Part shown: positions 8,362 to 17,649 of the stretch, piece after piece
How positions within the stretch are numbered: position 1 is the stretch's first letter
Layout of the letters: the number at the start of each line of letters is the position of its first letter
Assembly (NCBI GenBank): GCA_020725665.1
Contig: DYEO01000076.1
Location: 1-58,312, forward strand
Direction of reading: 5' to 3'
DNA length: 58,312 nucleotides
DNA from: Dethiobacter sp.
GTDB taxonomy: Bacteria > Bacillota > Dethiobacteria > DTU022 > UBA8154
Notes under the pieces: model-generated
What the model saw: the letters and a program-made list of their open reading frames with translations, nothing else
The model's database searches: none
What the model was told of the DNA's origin: nothing
Translations under genes and position numbers: made by a program

Positions 8362-11088
8362 ATGCATAAAGTTAATCTCGTTATCGATAATGTGGCAATC
8401 ACTGTTCAGGAAGGGACAACCGTTTTGCAGGCTGCCCTGCAAAACAATATTTATATCCCGCACCTTTGCCATCATCCTGATTTAAAACCGGCAGGTATCT
8501 GCCGCCTCTGCATCGTGGATGTTGGCGGGCAGATGCTGGTTTCCTGCTCTACTGCTGTTGTGGAGGGAATGATGGTTAAAACAGGAACCCCGGCAGTAGA
8601 AAAAGTCCGCCGCCTGGCTGTGGAACTCCTTATTGCCGAACATGATGCAGCATGCCTTACCTGTGGGAAAAACTTTAACTGTAAGCTGCAGGAAGTAAGC
8701 CGCTTTGTGGGAATTGACAGAGAACGGCTCATGGAACTGCAGGCTGCAGAGCGCAAGCCCGTGGATAATTCCCACCCTTTTATTACCAGGGACTATAATA
8801 AATGTGTGTTATGCGGTATTTGTGTGCGCACATGCGCGGAAATCCAGGGTGCAAGTGCCATTGATTTTGCTTTAAGAGGTTATGCGACAAAGATCAGTAC
8901 CTTTGGCGATAATCCATTGCGGGAGTCTGCATGTGAATCCTGTGGGGAATGTGTGGAGCGCTGCCCTGTAGGCGCCCTTTTACCTGTTGGATTTGAACAG
9001 CCGGCCCGGGAAGTGGAAACTGTATGTCCATTTTGTGGTACTGGCTGTGGTCTTCTTTTGGGTGCCAGGGGAGATAAACTCGTCAGTGCCCGGGGAAATC
9101 CAGGACATACGACAAATAAAGGACGGCTGTGTGTCAAGGGACGTTTTGGCTGGAGCTTTGTTAACAGCCCGGAACGTTTAAAGACCCCCCTGATTAAAAA
9201 AGAAGGCGTTTTTGTGGAGGCAAGCTGGGATGAAGCAATTGAGCTGGTTTCCGCTAAGTTATCCCAGTACAGGGAGGAAGAGGCGGGTGTTTTTGCCAGT
9301 GCTAAAACCACTAATGAAGAGATTTACCTGGCTTCAAAGTTTGCCCGGGTGGTTTTGGGCACCAACAATATTGCCAATGTTGCCCACCTGTGCCATGCAA
9401 ATACCGTCCGCGGTCTTCTTCCGGTCACCGGCAGTGCCGGCATGACTGTACCTGCCTGGCAGATCAGGGAAGCTGCGTGTTTTTTTGTTGCCGGATGTAA
9501 CCCTACGGAAGCACACCCTGTTATTGGGATGGAGATCCGTAAGGCTGTGAGGGAAGGTGCAAAGTTAATTGTCGCTAACCCGAAAGAAATTTCCCTCTGC
9601 CGTTTACCCCATATTCGCCTGCCTCTCAGGCCGGGAACAGATGTTGCCCTGATCTTGGGAATGGCCAGGGTTATCCTGGATGAAGGACTGTTGGATGAAA
9701 AATTTATCGCTGAGCGGACGGTCAATTTTGCAGCTTTTAAAGAATCCCTGGAGATGTTTAGCCTGGATGAGGCTGAAGCGGTTACAGGTGTAGCCAGGGA
9801 CCTAATCCGGGAGGCGGCACGGGTATATGCTGCCGGCAAACCGGCGCTTATTTTCTGGTCCATGGGCATCACACAGCATTCCCACGGGCATAACAACGTC
9901 TGGGCCCTAGCCCACCTGGCAATGATGACAGGTAATTACGGCAAACCCGGCGCCGGTGTTGCGCCGCTGCGGGGGCATAACAATGTGCAGGGTGCTACGG
10001 ATATGGGTGCCACTCCTGCCTGGTATCCCGGCTACCAGCTCTGCCCCGGCTATGAGCTGTACCCCCGTTTTAACAAATTTTCTTCCAGCCGGGAAAAGTT
10101 TGAAAAGGCATGGGGGTACAAATTACCCGATACTCCGGGACTGTCAACGGTAAAACAATTCAATGCTAAGGCCAAGGGTTGGGGGGGGACCGGCATGTGG
10201 GATTTGCCGCAGAAAATCAAGGCCTGGTATATTATTGGGGCTGATCTTGTTCATGGCGTGGCTGAATCCGAGCATGTCAGGCGAAGCCTGGAGCAGGCTG
10301 AATTTGTTGTTGTCCAGGACATCTTTTTAACGGATACGGCCAGGCTGGCGGATGTTGTCCTGCCTGCCGCCAGTTTTGCCGAAAAAGACGGAACCTTTAC
10401 TTCTACCGATCGCAGGGTGCAAAGAATTCGCAAGGTCCTGGAACCACCCGGCAGCGCTAAAGCGGATTGGTGGATCACCTGTGAAATTGCCCGCCGCATG
10501 GGCTATAGCGGGTTCGATTTCCAAAATCCGGGGCAAATTATGGATGAAATAGCTTCACTTGTTCCTCTGTATGGTGGTATCAGTTATGCACGCCTGGAAG
10601 AAGAGGAACTGCGCTGGCCATGTTATGATGAAAACCATCCGGGGACGCCCGTTTTGCATGTTGACAAGTTTTTACGGGTTGAAAAGGCCGAATTCTGGCC
10701 CCTTGCCTATATACCGTCTCCCGAACTGCCGGACGAGGACTTCCCGTTGATCATGACTACAGGCCGTACCCTTCCCCATTTTCATTATAATATCACCAGG
10801 AAAGTTGAAGGCTTAAGCAATCTGTGCCCGGAAGACTTTGTGGAGATTAATGAAAGAGATGCGGCTGCCCTTGATATTCGCAGCGGGGATAAGATCAGGG
10901 TTATTTCGCGCCGCAGCAGCGTAGTCAGCAAAGCAAAGGTCAGTAATGGTATTCTTCCCGGGGTTGTTTTCAAAACGATTCATTTTACTGAAAGCCCTAC
11001 AAATATGCTGACCTCTGCGGAATATATCGACCCGGTGGGAACCACTCCCAATACCAAGGTTTGCCCCGTCAGAATAGAAAAGGCCTAA
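8362..11088 (+). CDS. fdhA: Formate dehydrogenase catalytic subunit (Mo/W-bis-MGD)
   Basis: 908 residues from ATG 8362 with AAAGGAGGG upstream. A longer reading into the previous gene is not needed. The N-terminal part is NuoG-like: a [2Fe-2S] domain (HLC..ICRLC..VSC), a His/Cys cluster segment (ACLTCGKNFNC), then two ferredoxin clusters (CVLCGICVRTC, CESCGECVERC). The molybdopterin part starts at VCPFCGTGC. The residue that is selenocysteine in many FDHs is C344 here (VAHLCHANTVRG), so no Sec decoding is required. The protein should oxidise formate to CO2, or reduce CO2, in the cytoplasm, and hand electrons to the NuoE/NuoF-like partners. Formate dehydrogenase is favoured over related oxidoreductases by length and the HLCHA context. 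Confidence 0.9.
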   Translation: MHKVNLVIDNVAITVQEGTTVLQAALQNNIYIPHLCHHPDLKPAGICRLCIVDVGGQMLVSCSTAVVEGMMVKTGTPAVEKVRRLAVELLIAEHDAACLTCGKNFNCKLQEVSRFVGIDRERLMELQAAERKPVDNSHPFITRDYNKCVLCGICVRTCAEIQGASAIDFALRGYATKISTFGDNPLRESACESCGECVERCPVGALLPVGFEQPAREVETVCPFCGTGCGLLLGARGDKLVSARGNPGHTTNKGRLCVKGRFGWSFVNSPERLKTPLIKKEGVFVEASWDEAIELVSAKLSQYREEEAGVFASAKTTNEEIYLASKFARVVLGTNNIANVAHLCHANTVRGLLPVTGSAGMTVPAWQIREAACFFVAGCNPTEAHPVIGMEIRKAVREGAKLIVANPKEISLCRLPHIRLPLRPGTDVALILGMARVILDEGLLDEKFIAERTVNFAAFKESLEMFSLDEAEAVTGVARDLIREAARVYAAGKPALIFWSMGITQHSHGHNNVWALAHLAMMTGNYGKPGAGVAPLRGHNNVQGATDMGATPAWYPGYQLCPGYELYPRFNKFSSSREKFEKAWGYKLPDTPGLSTVKQFNAKAKGWGGTGMWDLPQKIKAWYIIGADLVHGVAESEHVRRSLEQAEFVVVQDIFLTDTARLADVVLPAASFAEKDGTFTSTDRRVQRIRKVLEPPGSAKADWWITCEIARRMGYSGFDFQNPGQIMDEIASLVPLYGGISYARLEEEELRWPCYDENHPGTPVLHVDKFLRVEKAEFWPLAYIPSPELPDEDFPLIMTTGRTLPHFHYNITRKVEGLSNLCPEDFVEINERDAAALDIRSGDKIRVISRRSSVVSKAKVSNGILPGVVFKTIHFTESPTNMLTSAEYIDPVGTTPNTKVCPVRIEKA

Positions 11089-11112
11089 AACTGTGCCTGC
11101 CAGTGTTCCGGA

Positions 11113-11168
11113 GTCAGGGAGTAAAACGCAGGTGAATTTTACGCGTAAATCCCTGACTTACTTTTTTA
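11113..11168 (+). terminator. Terminator of the FDH operon
   Basis: GTCAGGGA (11113-11120) pairs with TCCCTGAC (11150-11157), with further pairing inside (TAAAA with TTTTA) and a downstream TTACTTTTTT. It lies 25 nt after fdhA. Confidence 0.6.
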
Positions 11169-11174
11169 TGTTAC

Positions 11175-11203
11175 TTGACATTAGTTCAAAACAAAGTTAT
11201 AAT
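11175..11203 (+). promoter_or_regulatory. Consensus sigma-A promoter
   Basis: TTGACA at 11175-11180, a 17-nt spacer and TATAAT at 11198-11203. It drives the NifX/NafY-like gene 40 nt downstream independently of the FDH operon. Confidence 0.85.
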
Positions 11204-11243
11204 GAACATACATTCATTAATCATAAAAGAGGAGGAAGCCTTA

Positions 11244-11612
11244 ATGAACCTGTGCATACCTGCAATGGGACCTGAAGGATTGACTGCCATAGTTTCCGAA
11301 CACTTTGGCGGTGCCCCCTATTTTACAATTTATAACACCGAATCGCAGCAATTGAAAGTTTTGGAAAATATGAACCTGCATCACAGCCATGGCGCCTGTC
11401 AACCTCTGAAAGCAATATCAGGACTGGACATTGACGCTGTCGTCTGCGGCGGCATGGGTGCACGCGCCCTGATACTGCTGAACCAGGGAGGCGTCAGGGT
11501 TTACCTGGGCCGGGCAGGCACAGTGCAGGAAATAACAGCCGCTTTTCAAAGGGGAGATCTGCCGGAATTAACTCCTGCAAACGCCTGCAGCCAACATAGC
11601 TGCCAGGATTAA
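11244..11612 (+). CDS. NifX/NafY-like (dinitrogenase Fe-Mo cofactor domain) protein
   Basis: 122 residues starting at ATG 11244 with GAGGAGG upstream. The fold pattern, with SEHFGGAPYFTIYN near the start and LDIDAVVCGGMGARALILLNQGGVRVYLG in the second half, is that of the small dinitrogenase iron-molybdenum cofactor family (MTH1175-like). These proteins bind metal or Fe-S clusters and are common outside nitrogen fixers. HSHGACQP and the C-terminal CSQHSC add possible metal ligands. The position after a molybdopterin/Fe-S enzyme operon suggests a metallocluster handling role, which is inference. It has its own strong promoter. Confidence 0.82.
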   Translation: MNLCIPAMGPEGLTAIVSEHFGGAPYFTIYNTESQQLKVLENMNLHHSHGACQPLKAISGLDIDAVVCGGMGARALILLNQGGVRVYLGRAGTVQEITAAFQRGDLPELTPANACSQHSCQD

Positions 11613-11614
11613 AA

Positions 11615-11652
11615 AAAATGCGACAGGGGACGGTTCTTGACTGTCGCATTTT
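11615..11652. repeat. Palindromic repeat with GGGACGGTTC core
   Basis: AAAATGCGACAG (11615-11626) is perfectly complementary to CTGTCGCATTTT (11641-11652) around a GGGACGGTTCTTGA loop. Related copies are at 43858-43895 (opposite orientation) and, more loosely, at 27948-28024. It may also act as terminator for the preceding gene. Confidence 0.65.
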
Positions 11653-11707
11653 ATGCAGGGACGATTGATGCTTGTAAAGCGGGGTTGTTGGTTGGAATAA
11701 AAGAATA

Positions 11708-11733
11708 ACAGGGGCTTAAAAAACCCCTGTTTT
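11708..11733 (-). terminator. Bidirectional-looking terminator after tRNA-Pro
   Basis: ACAGGGG (11708-11714) pairs with CCCCTGT (11724-11730) with A/T runs on both sides. On the minus strand it directly follows the tRNA 3' end. Confidence 0.65.
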
Positions 11734-11738
11734 ATTTA

Positions 11739-11815
11739 TGGTCGGAGCGGCGGGATTTGAACCCGCGGCCTCTTGGTCCCGAACCAAGCGCGCTACCAAG
11801 CTGCGCTACGCCCCG
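11739..11815 (-). tRNA. tRNA-Pro (anticodon CGG)
   Basis: 77 nt on the minus strand. The acceptor stem CGGGGCG pairs with CGCTCCG (one G-T), the anticodon stem-loop is CTTGG-TTCGGGA-CCAAG with anticodon CGG, and the T-arm is GCGGG-TTCAAAT-CCCGC. The discriminator is A and the 3' CCA is encoded (11739-11741). It reads CCG proline codons. The adjacent upstream minus-strand gene is the CCA-adding enzyme. Confidence 0.97.
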
Positions 11816-11951
11816 CTGATTATTTTGTTGCGGTGATTAGTATAACATAAATTTACGGTGAAGTAAATCATTAAACCACACATCATCAGCAGATAACAAT
11901 AACTTATTACTTTAACTGTCCATTTTTTGCCCGCCTTTGCGGGCTTCTCTA

Positions 11952-13394
11952 CTAATTGTTCGTGTTTCCGGTATGAGTAAGTCGTTTCGCCTTTTTATCA
12001 ACCGCGGCCTGCAATGCTTCCCTGCTGTTTTCCAGCCGGCCGGTCTGGACATCCATGAGCAGATCACGCAAGATCTTGCCTATCAGCGGGCCCCTGCCGA
12101 CTTTCTGCGCGATAAAAGCGCCGCTGATCTCTAGCTCGGCAGGATATAAAACCGCCTCTGCAAGAACCCTTTGAAAACTGCCTGTTACCGCTTCAATATA
12201 GGCCGGGTCTGTCCCCTTGCCCCGCGCCCTGTTGTCCGCGTCTGCCAGCAGGAAAAGTTGCTGCGCCGCCTTGACAAAAGCCTCCCGGTCCGCAAAATCC
12301 CGGGAACGTTTTTTCACCCAGCGGGCCATACGCCCGTCACCCACATCGGGAAGGACCATGTGGTTTCTTACCAGCCAAACGACCATGTGGGTTGTCTCCG
12401 CGGAAATCCGCAGCCGCTCCAGGATATTTTGGGCAAGCTTTGCCCCGGCGCCGGCATGCCCGTAATCGGCCAATTCACCCTGTTTGTTCAGACACCTTAT
12501 CCCCGCCCTGCCCTTGGCCACGTCGTGCAGCAATGCGGCCCAACGCAGCACCGGTTGGGCTGGGATCCCGTCAACCGCTTTGAGCGTGTGTTCCAGCACG
12601 TCGTGTGCGTGAAAACGGGGGTTTTGCCTTACCCCTTGCATAGCGGCGATCTCCGGCAGGATGGGGACAGCCTCTTTTTTACCGCTTATTTTGCCGCTGC
12701 AGGATAGTTCGAGGATCCCCGTTTCTATCAAATAGCGCAGCCCGCGGGAAGGGAGGGGGGAGAGGAGGATCTTTTCCAGCTCATCCCGGAGCCGTTCCAC
12801 GGAAAGTTTTACAAAACGGCGGCGTACATCCCGGTCCCCTGCTGCGGCGGCAATGCCCGGATCTGCTGTAAAGCAGGTCTTGGCAATGAAGCGTGCGGCG
12901 CGCAAAATGCGCAGGGGATCTTCCAGGAAACGATCCCGGGGATTGCCCACGCAGCGGATAATCTCCCTTTTTAAATCATCCTGCCCGCCGAATGGATCAA
13001 TGATCCTCCCCTGCCGGTCCATAGCCATGGCGTTTATGGTAAAATCCCGCCGTGCCAGGTCCTTTTCAATGTCACTGAGGAACTCAACCGCGGCCGGGCG
13101 GTGGGGGTCGGCGCCGTAGGCCTCCGTGCGCATGGTGGCGATCTCATAGCTTTTACCCTGGACTAAAACGTTTACCACGCCGAAGGCAATGCCGTGCTGC
13201 AGGACTTTCCAGCCGGCATCCCGTGCGGCGGCAATGATTTGAGCGGGGTGCCTGTCTGTTACAAAGTCGTAGTCGGCGGGTCGGCGGGAGAGGAGGAGAT
13301 CCCGGACGCTGCCGCCCACGAGGTAGCAGGAAAATCCATCGGCGGACATTTTTTCCAGGATCATTCCGGGGGCGGGGGGAAGTGCAAACTCCAT
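11952..13394 (-). CDS. cca: CCA tRNA nucleotidyltransferase / HD-domain protein
   Basis: 480 residues. The nucleotidyltransferase head has YLVGGSVRDLLL and the metal ligands in ADYDFVT, then RRDFTINAMA and the tRNA-binding motif DPLRILRAARFIA. Residues about 250-400 contain an HD domain (ALLHDVAKG, with HDVLEHTLK upstream), found in one class of bacterial CCA enzymes. It builds or repairs the 3' CCA of tRNAs and may remove 2',3'-cyclic phosphates through the HD domain. Start ATG 13394 is preceded by AAAGGGAG. Bacterial poly(A) polymerase shares the head domain, but the HD domain and length favour Cca. Confidence 0.88.
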   Translation of the reverse strand: MEFALPPAPGMILEKMSADGFSCYLVGGSVRDLLLSRRPADYDFVTDRHPAQIIAAARDAGWKVLQHGIAFGVVNVLVQGKSYEIATMRTEAYGADPHRPAAVEFLSDIEKDLARRDFTINAMAMDRQGRIIDPFGGQDDLKREIIRCVGNPRDRFLEDPLRILRAARFIAKTCFTADPGIAAAAGDRDVRRRFVKLSVERLRDELEKILLSPLPSRGLRYLIETGILELSCSGKISGKKEAVPILPEIAAMQGVRQNPRFHAHDVLEHTLKAVDGIPAQPVLRWAALLHDVAKGRAGIRCLNKQGELADYGHAGAGAKLAQNILERLRISAETTHMVVWLVRNHMVLPDVGDGRMARWVKKRSRDFADREAFVKAAQQLFLLADADNRARGKGTDPAYIEAVTGSFQRVLAEAVLYPAELEISGAFIAQKVGRGPLIGKILRDLLMDVQTGRLENSREALQAAVDKKAKRLTHTGNTNN

Positions 13395-13537
13395 TATAAT
13401 CTCCCTTTACTGTTATGTTTCTCTCCGGTTGGCAGCATTATCCCCGATGCTTAAATTATAGTTAAGCTTCTGATTTCGCCATAGGTTTTGTGTATTCCTT
13501 CCCAAAAGATAGATTAAGCTTTTTCCGGCAACCCTGG

Positions 13538-13549
13538 TTAACCGGTTAA
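13538..13549. promoter_or_regulatory. Perfect 12-bp palindrome upstream of the sigma-54 activator
   Basis: TTAACCGGTTAA lies about 150 nt before the activator start in the divergent region after cca. It could be an operator, but no promoter of good quality was found beside it. Confidence 0.25.
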
Positions 13550-13689
13550 AGAATGTCAACGTGATTTATTTGTAAAAATTATTCTTCAAGCAGGAATTGG
13601 TCGATACAATATAGAAAAAAAACAATAATGCCTAAATACCAGCCAACTTGATTTCCAGCCAAGTTGGTAGCGAAGAAGGTGGATTGGAA

Positions 13690-15075
13690 GTGGAAAGCAT
13701 AAACGAGTTAAAAACACTGTGGGAGCACTCGAATGACGCTTTCCTAATTTTGGATCAGAGCGCCACTATTCTTTATGCCAACCCTGCCATTGAAAATGTG
13801 TCCGGCCTGGGGTTAAAACAGATACTTAACAAGAATATCAGGGACTTGCTGCGGGAGAGGTTAATTAATAACTCGGCATCGCTTGAGGCGATTAAGGAAA
13901 GAAAGACTACTACCAAGGAAATAAACACGTTTACCGGGAAAAATATTGTCAGCACAGCCTCTCCTGTAATTAACAGCATAGGCCGCCTGCACCGCGTGGT
14001 CTGTAACATCAGGACCACTACGCTTCTTCCACGGAAAAAGGAGGCGGCGGTGGATTTTCCCGTGGAGATGCCCGTGGTGGAGGAACTGGGGATACCTTCA
14101 TGCAAAGCCATCAGGATCGGATACGGTGATTTCCTGCTTGTCTTCAGGAGCAGGAAAATGAAATCCCTGGTGGAACTGGCTTTGCGCCTGGGCCGGGTTG
14201 ATTCAACCGTCCTGATCTATGGCGAGACAGGCGTGGGCAAGGAACTTATCGCCCGCCTCATCCATGAGCGCAGCCAGCGTGCCGGTTCCGGCAACCTCGT
14301 AAAGCTGAACTGTGCCGCCATTCCGGGAAACCTGATCGAGTCCGAATTGTTCGGTTACGAGCCGGGTGCATTTACCGGGGCCTTGCGCAGCGGCAAGGCC
14401 GGCTTTATTGAAATTGCCCATGGGGGCACGCTCTTCCTGGATGAAATATCCGAGTTGCCCTTTGAAATGCAGTCTAAGCTCCTTACCGTGCTGCAGGACC
14501 GGGAGGTGATCCGGGTCGGCGGCAGAAAAGGAAAAGCGGTGGATCTGCGTATTATCGCCGCCACCAACCGGGACCTGGAGCAGATGGTGAAGGAAGGTTC
14601 CTTTAGGAAGGATTTATTCTACCGCCTCAATGTTATTCCTCTTAAAATACCACCGCTGCGTGAAAGAAAAAGCGACATCCCTGCCTTGATCGCATACTTC
14701 CGTAAAAGGCTGGGGCAGACGTACGGGATCAGCAAGGAGATCAGTCCGGATGTCGTCAACCGGCTCTTCTGGTACCCCTGGCCGGGCAACGTCAGGGAGT
14801 TGGAAAGCCTGGTGGAGAGGCTTTTAATCACCATACCGCAGCAAAATATAACGCCGGCCTGCCTTCCTTATCCTTACTCAACTACTGCTGCCAACGGCGG
14901 CGGGCCAAGCCTTAAACAAATGGTGGAGGCGTTTGAACTGGAACTGATCAGCGAAGCCCTGGAACAGTACAAAACAAATATTGAGGCTGCAGAAAAACTG
15001 GGGATCAGCCTCTCCAGCCTGAGCCGCAAAATCCGCAAGCTGGAGGAAACGCCAAAGGAAAAGGGTTTTATGTAA
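13690..15075 (+). CDS. PAS-domain sigma-54-dependent transcriptional activator
   Basis: About 461 residues. Order: PAS sensor about 1-110 (WEHSNDAFLILDQSATILYANPA), a linker, an AAA+ domain with Walker A GETGVGKE, the sigma-54-contact loop GAFTGA, Walker B GTLFLDEI and the arginine-finger region FRKDLFYRLNVIPL, then a Fis-type HTH (LKQMVEAFELELI..NIEAAEKLGISLSSLSRKI). It should open sigma-54 promoters in response to a small-molecule signal bound by PAS. GTG 13690 follows AAGGTGG, and an upstream TTG at 13648 is possible. It is convergent with the Liv/acyl-CoA-ligase operon, which has a consensus sigma-54 promoter, so that operon is its probable target. Confidence 0.88.
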   Translation: MESINELKTLWEHSNDAFLILDQSATILYANPAIENVSGLGLKQILNKNIRDLLRERLINNSASLEAIKERKTTTKEINTFTGKNIVSTASPVINSIGRLHRVVCNIRTTTLLPRKKEAAVDFPVEMPVVEELGIPSCKAIRIGYGDFLLVFRSRKMKSLVELALRLGRVDSTVLIYGETGVGKELIARLIHERSQRAGSGNLVKLNCAAIPGNLIESELFGYEPGAFTGALRSGKAGFIEIAHGGTLFLDEISELPFEMQSKLLTVLQDREVIRVGGRKGKAVDLRIIAATNRDLEQMVKEGSFRKDLFYRLNVIPLKIPPLRERKSDIPALIAYFRKRLGQTYGISKEISPDVVNRLFWYPWPGNVRELESLVERLLITIPQQNITPACLPYPYSTTAANGGGPSLKQMVEAFELELISEALEQYKTNIEAAEKLGISLSSLSRKIRKLEETPKEKGFM

Positions 15076-15114
15076 AAGGTAATCTATGGAATTAAAAATA
15101 TTTATGGATATAGC

Positions 15115-15156
15115 AAAAGAGAGCACCGTGGGTTGCAAGCCCTGGCGCTCTCTTTT
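15115..15156. terminator. Bidirectional terminator between convergent genes
   Basis: AAAAGAGAGC (15115-15124) is complementary to GCTCTCTTTT (15147-15156), with A and T runs suited to termination from both sides. It separates the activator from the acyl-CoA ligase. Confidence 0.75.
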
Positions 15157-15169
15157 GTGTTTATGCTGC

Positions 15170-16816
15170 TCAGGAAACCTGGTATTTGCGACGCTCATCA
15201 GCCCGCAGTTCACGTCGCAGCAGCTTGCCCACCTTGGATTTGGGCAGCATATCACGGAATTCGATGTACTGGGGTACCTCATAAGAAGAAAGGCGGTCGC
15301 GGCACCATTTTAGCAGTTCATAGGAGGTAACCCCTTTAACATCCTCTTTGAGGACGACGAAGGCCTTGATCCGCTCACCCACCTTTTCATCGGGAACACC
15401 GACCACGCAGGAAGCGATAACCGCAGAGTGTTCCTGGAGAGCGGCCTCCACCTTCGAGGCTGCTACACGGTAGCCCTTGTGCTTGATAATGTCAACGGAG
15501 CGATCTGTGAAGAAAAGCCACCCCTCCTCATCAACGCGTACCATGTCACCTGTTTTGTACCATAAACGGCCTTGCAGCTCCACGAAGAAATTGGCCGTTT
15601 CCTCGGGCTTGTTCCAGTAACCGGAAACCATGTTTTCCGAAGAGACGAGGAGCTCTCCCGCCTCGCCGGGGGGCACCGCTTCCATTGTCTCCGGATCCAC
15701 GATCATTACCTTCTGGAAGGAAACGATCTTGCCCGCACTGTCTTCCGGGAAATCCTCGATTCCGGTGGGGACGAGGGAAACACCGCCGCATGTTTCCGTG
15801 GCCCCGTACCCCACGTATATTTTTTTGCCGAATTTGTTGTACCATCTTCTGGCCACTTCCCGGGGCAGGACATCGCCGCCGCAGAAGTTGTACTTAAGGG
15901 AACTGAGGTCATATAAATCCACGCGGTTGTGTTCCAGGACCATGCGGTACAAGGTGGGCGTCCCGAAAAAAGTTTTCACCTTGAAGCGCTGGATATGGTC
16001 AAAGATGGCATCAAGGTTCATGCGTGGCAGCAGGATAACCGTGTCCCCGGAAAAAAGGGCGCCAAAGCCCACGGCCTGGCCGAGGATATGGTAAAGGGGA
16101 GCTCCCTGGATGATTACATCCTCACCCCGGGGCACCAGGGCTTCGCCGGCTTTACGCTGCTCTTCCAGGCTTTGTAAAAAGAGCACGTGGGAGATGGGAA
16201 CTCCCTTGGGAAATCCGGTTGTTCCCCCGGTGTAAAGCATTTCGGCAATATCCGTGCCCTCCACCTTGATTGGCGGCAGGGGAGGGGCGCTTTTACCGGC
16301 TTTGAGCAGGTTTTTATAGGTGATAATGTTTTCACCGCCACCGAAACCGCCCTCGGGTATCTTGTTATAGATTTTCCCGATAATCGTTTTGTAAAGGGGC
16401 AGGTGGTCCGTCACATTGCACACGATGATTCTTTTCAGCGGCGTTTCCGCAAAGATACGGGATACATAACCGAAATTTGTGTCCATGCAGCAAATCGTTT
16501 CGGCGCCGCTGTCGGTGGAGATATATTTAACCTCCATATGCCCGTAAAAATGGGTAACGGGGACGGCTATGGCACCGATGCGCTGCACGGCGAGCCAGAG
16601 CGTTACCCACTGGGGGACGTGGGGAAGGTAGACCATCACCCGGTCCCCTTTTCTGATCCCGAGGTTGTAAAGGGCCTGCCCCAGCTGCTCCACGAGTTCC
16701 TCCAACTCGGCATAAGTAAATTTTTTCCCGAGATAGATAAGCGAGGTTTTATGCTTAAACCGGGCAACGGTCTGTTTGAACGCCTCGTAAATGGTTGTTA
16801 TAGCCTGATCCGCCAA
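15170..16816 (-). CDS. AMP-forming acyl-CoA ligase
   Basis: About 548 residues of the adenylate-forming family, which activates a carboxylic acid to its CoA thioester with ATP. Visible motifs: A3 MLYTGGTTGFPKG, A5 YVGYGATETCGG, A7 LWYKTGDMVRVDEEGW, and the catalytic Lys near the C-terminus in PKSKVGKLLRRE. The TTG at 16816 is preferred because AAAGGAGG sits about 9 nt upstream, whereas the TTG at 16822 is too close. It is the last gene of a Liv-type ABC import operon, so it probably traps the imported acid as a CoA ester. The substrate, fatty or aromatic, is not determined. Confidence 0.85.
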   Translation of the reverse strand: MADQAITTIYEAFKQTVARFKHKTSLIYLGKKFTYAELEELVEQLGQALYNLGIRKGDRVMVYLPHVPQWVTLWLAVQRIGAIAVPVTHFYGHMEVKYISTDSGAETICCMDTNFGYVSRIFAETPLKRIIVCNVTDHLPLYKTIIGKIYNKIPEGGFGGGENIITYKNLLKAGKSAPPLPPIKVEGTDIAEMLYTGGTTGFPKGVPISHVLFLQSLEEQRKAGEALVPRGEDVIIQGAPLYHILGQAVGFGALFSGDTVILLPRMNLDAIFDHIQRFKVKTFFGTPTLYRMVLEHNRVDLYDLSSLKYNFCGGDVLPREVARRWYNKFGKKIYVGYGATETCGGVSLVPTGIEDFPEDSAGKIVSFQKVMIVDPETMEAVPPGEAGELLVSSENMVSGYWNKPEETANFFVELQGRLWYKTGDMVRVDEEGWLFFTDRSVDIIKHKGYRVAASKVEAALQEHSAVIASCVVGVPDEKVGERIKAFVVLKEDVKGVTSYELLKWCRDRLSSYEVPQYIEFRDMLPKSKVGKLLRRELRADERRKYQVS

Positions 16817-16887
16817 GAACAATTCCTCCTTTCCTTCTCCATCCTGTTAAATAATGCGTGCCGGTTTTCTTAAGTTGTGACCGGTTT

Positions 16888-17649
16888 TTACATGCCGAAA
16901 TAGGCGGACATGACCTCCGGGTTATCCATCAGCTCTTTCTGGGTGCCGCTCATGATCAGGGTTCCGTTTTCGATAATGAAGCCGCGATCGATGTGCGGCA
17001 TGATCGGCCGGGCGTACTGCTCCGTAAGTAACACGGTCACCTCTAGGGAACGGATATCCTTCAGTGCCTGCACCACGATGGCCTGCATTACCGGGCTCAG
17101 GCCCAAAAGAGGCTCATCCAGCAGCAGCAGCTTGGGACGGGCCACCAGGGCCATGCCGATGGCGATCATTTCCTGCTCACCGCCGCTGCAGAGGCCCGCT
17201 TTCCTTGTCTTTAACTTGGTCAGGGGAGGAAAGATGCTGTAAACAAGATCAATGGATTCCTGGACTTTCGACTGATCTTTGATTAGAAAGCCGCCCAGCT
17301 GGAGGTTTTCCTCCACACTCAGATCACGAAAGACCGGGTGTCGTTCCCGGCAGAGGACGATACCCTTTTTAACCCTGTCGCTGGGGCTTAAGTTGCTTAT
17401 CTCCTCACCCTCAAAGATCTGTTGGCCCACGATGGTGATGCGCTGCCCGCCTTTGCGCAACTCCCGGTACTTTAAATGGAGCGTCAGCCCGGCCACTGTG
17501 TTCATGAGGGTGGTCTTGCCGGCGCTGTTGGAGCCAAAAACGCCCACAATCTCCCCTTTTTTCACATCCAGGTTCAAATCGTTCACCGCAAGTGCGTTTT
17601 CATAAAAAACCATCAAATTTTTGACATCAAGCAATGGACTCCCCCTCAC
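16888..17649 (-). CDS. livF: Branched-chain-type ABC transporter ATPase (LivF-like)
   Basis: 253 residues. Walker A GSNSAGKTT, signature CSGGEQ (commonly LSGGQQ), Walker B LLLLDEP and an H-loop position replaced by LLTEQY, as usual in LivF proteins. It hydrolyses ATP on the cytoplasmic face to power import with the LivG-like partner. Its start overlaps livG by 23 nt. The operon order on the minus strand is binding protein, LivH, LivM, LivG, LivF, ligase. Confidence 0.88.
   Translation of the reverse strand: MRGSPLLDVKNLMVFYENALAVNDLNLDVKKGEIVGVFGSNSAGKTTLMNTVAGLTLHLKYRELRKGGQRITIVGQQIFEGEEISNLSPSDRVKKGIVLCRERHPVFRDLSVEENLQLGGFLIKDQSKVQESIDLVYSIFPPLTKLKTRKAGLCSGGEQEMIAIGMALVARPKLLLLDEPLLGLSPVMQAIVVQALKDIRSLEVTVLLTEQYARPIMPHIDRGFIIENGTLIMSGTQKELMDNPEVMSAYFGM

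Noticed and set aside
8362..11088. Selenocysteine formate dehydrogenase
   Set aside because: No in-frame TGA; the active-site position is Cys (C344).
11739..11815. Prophage or integrative element attachment at tRNA-Pro
   Set aside because: No integrase and no duplicated tRNA 3' end nearby; the flanks are ordinary chromosomal genes.
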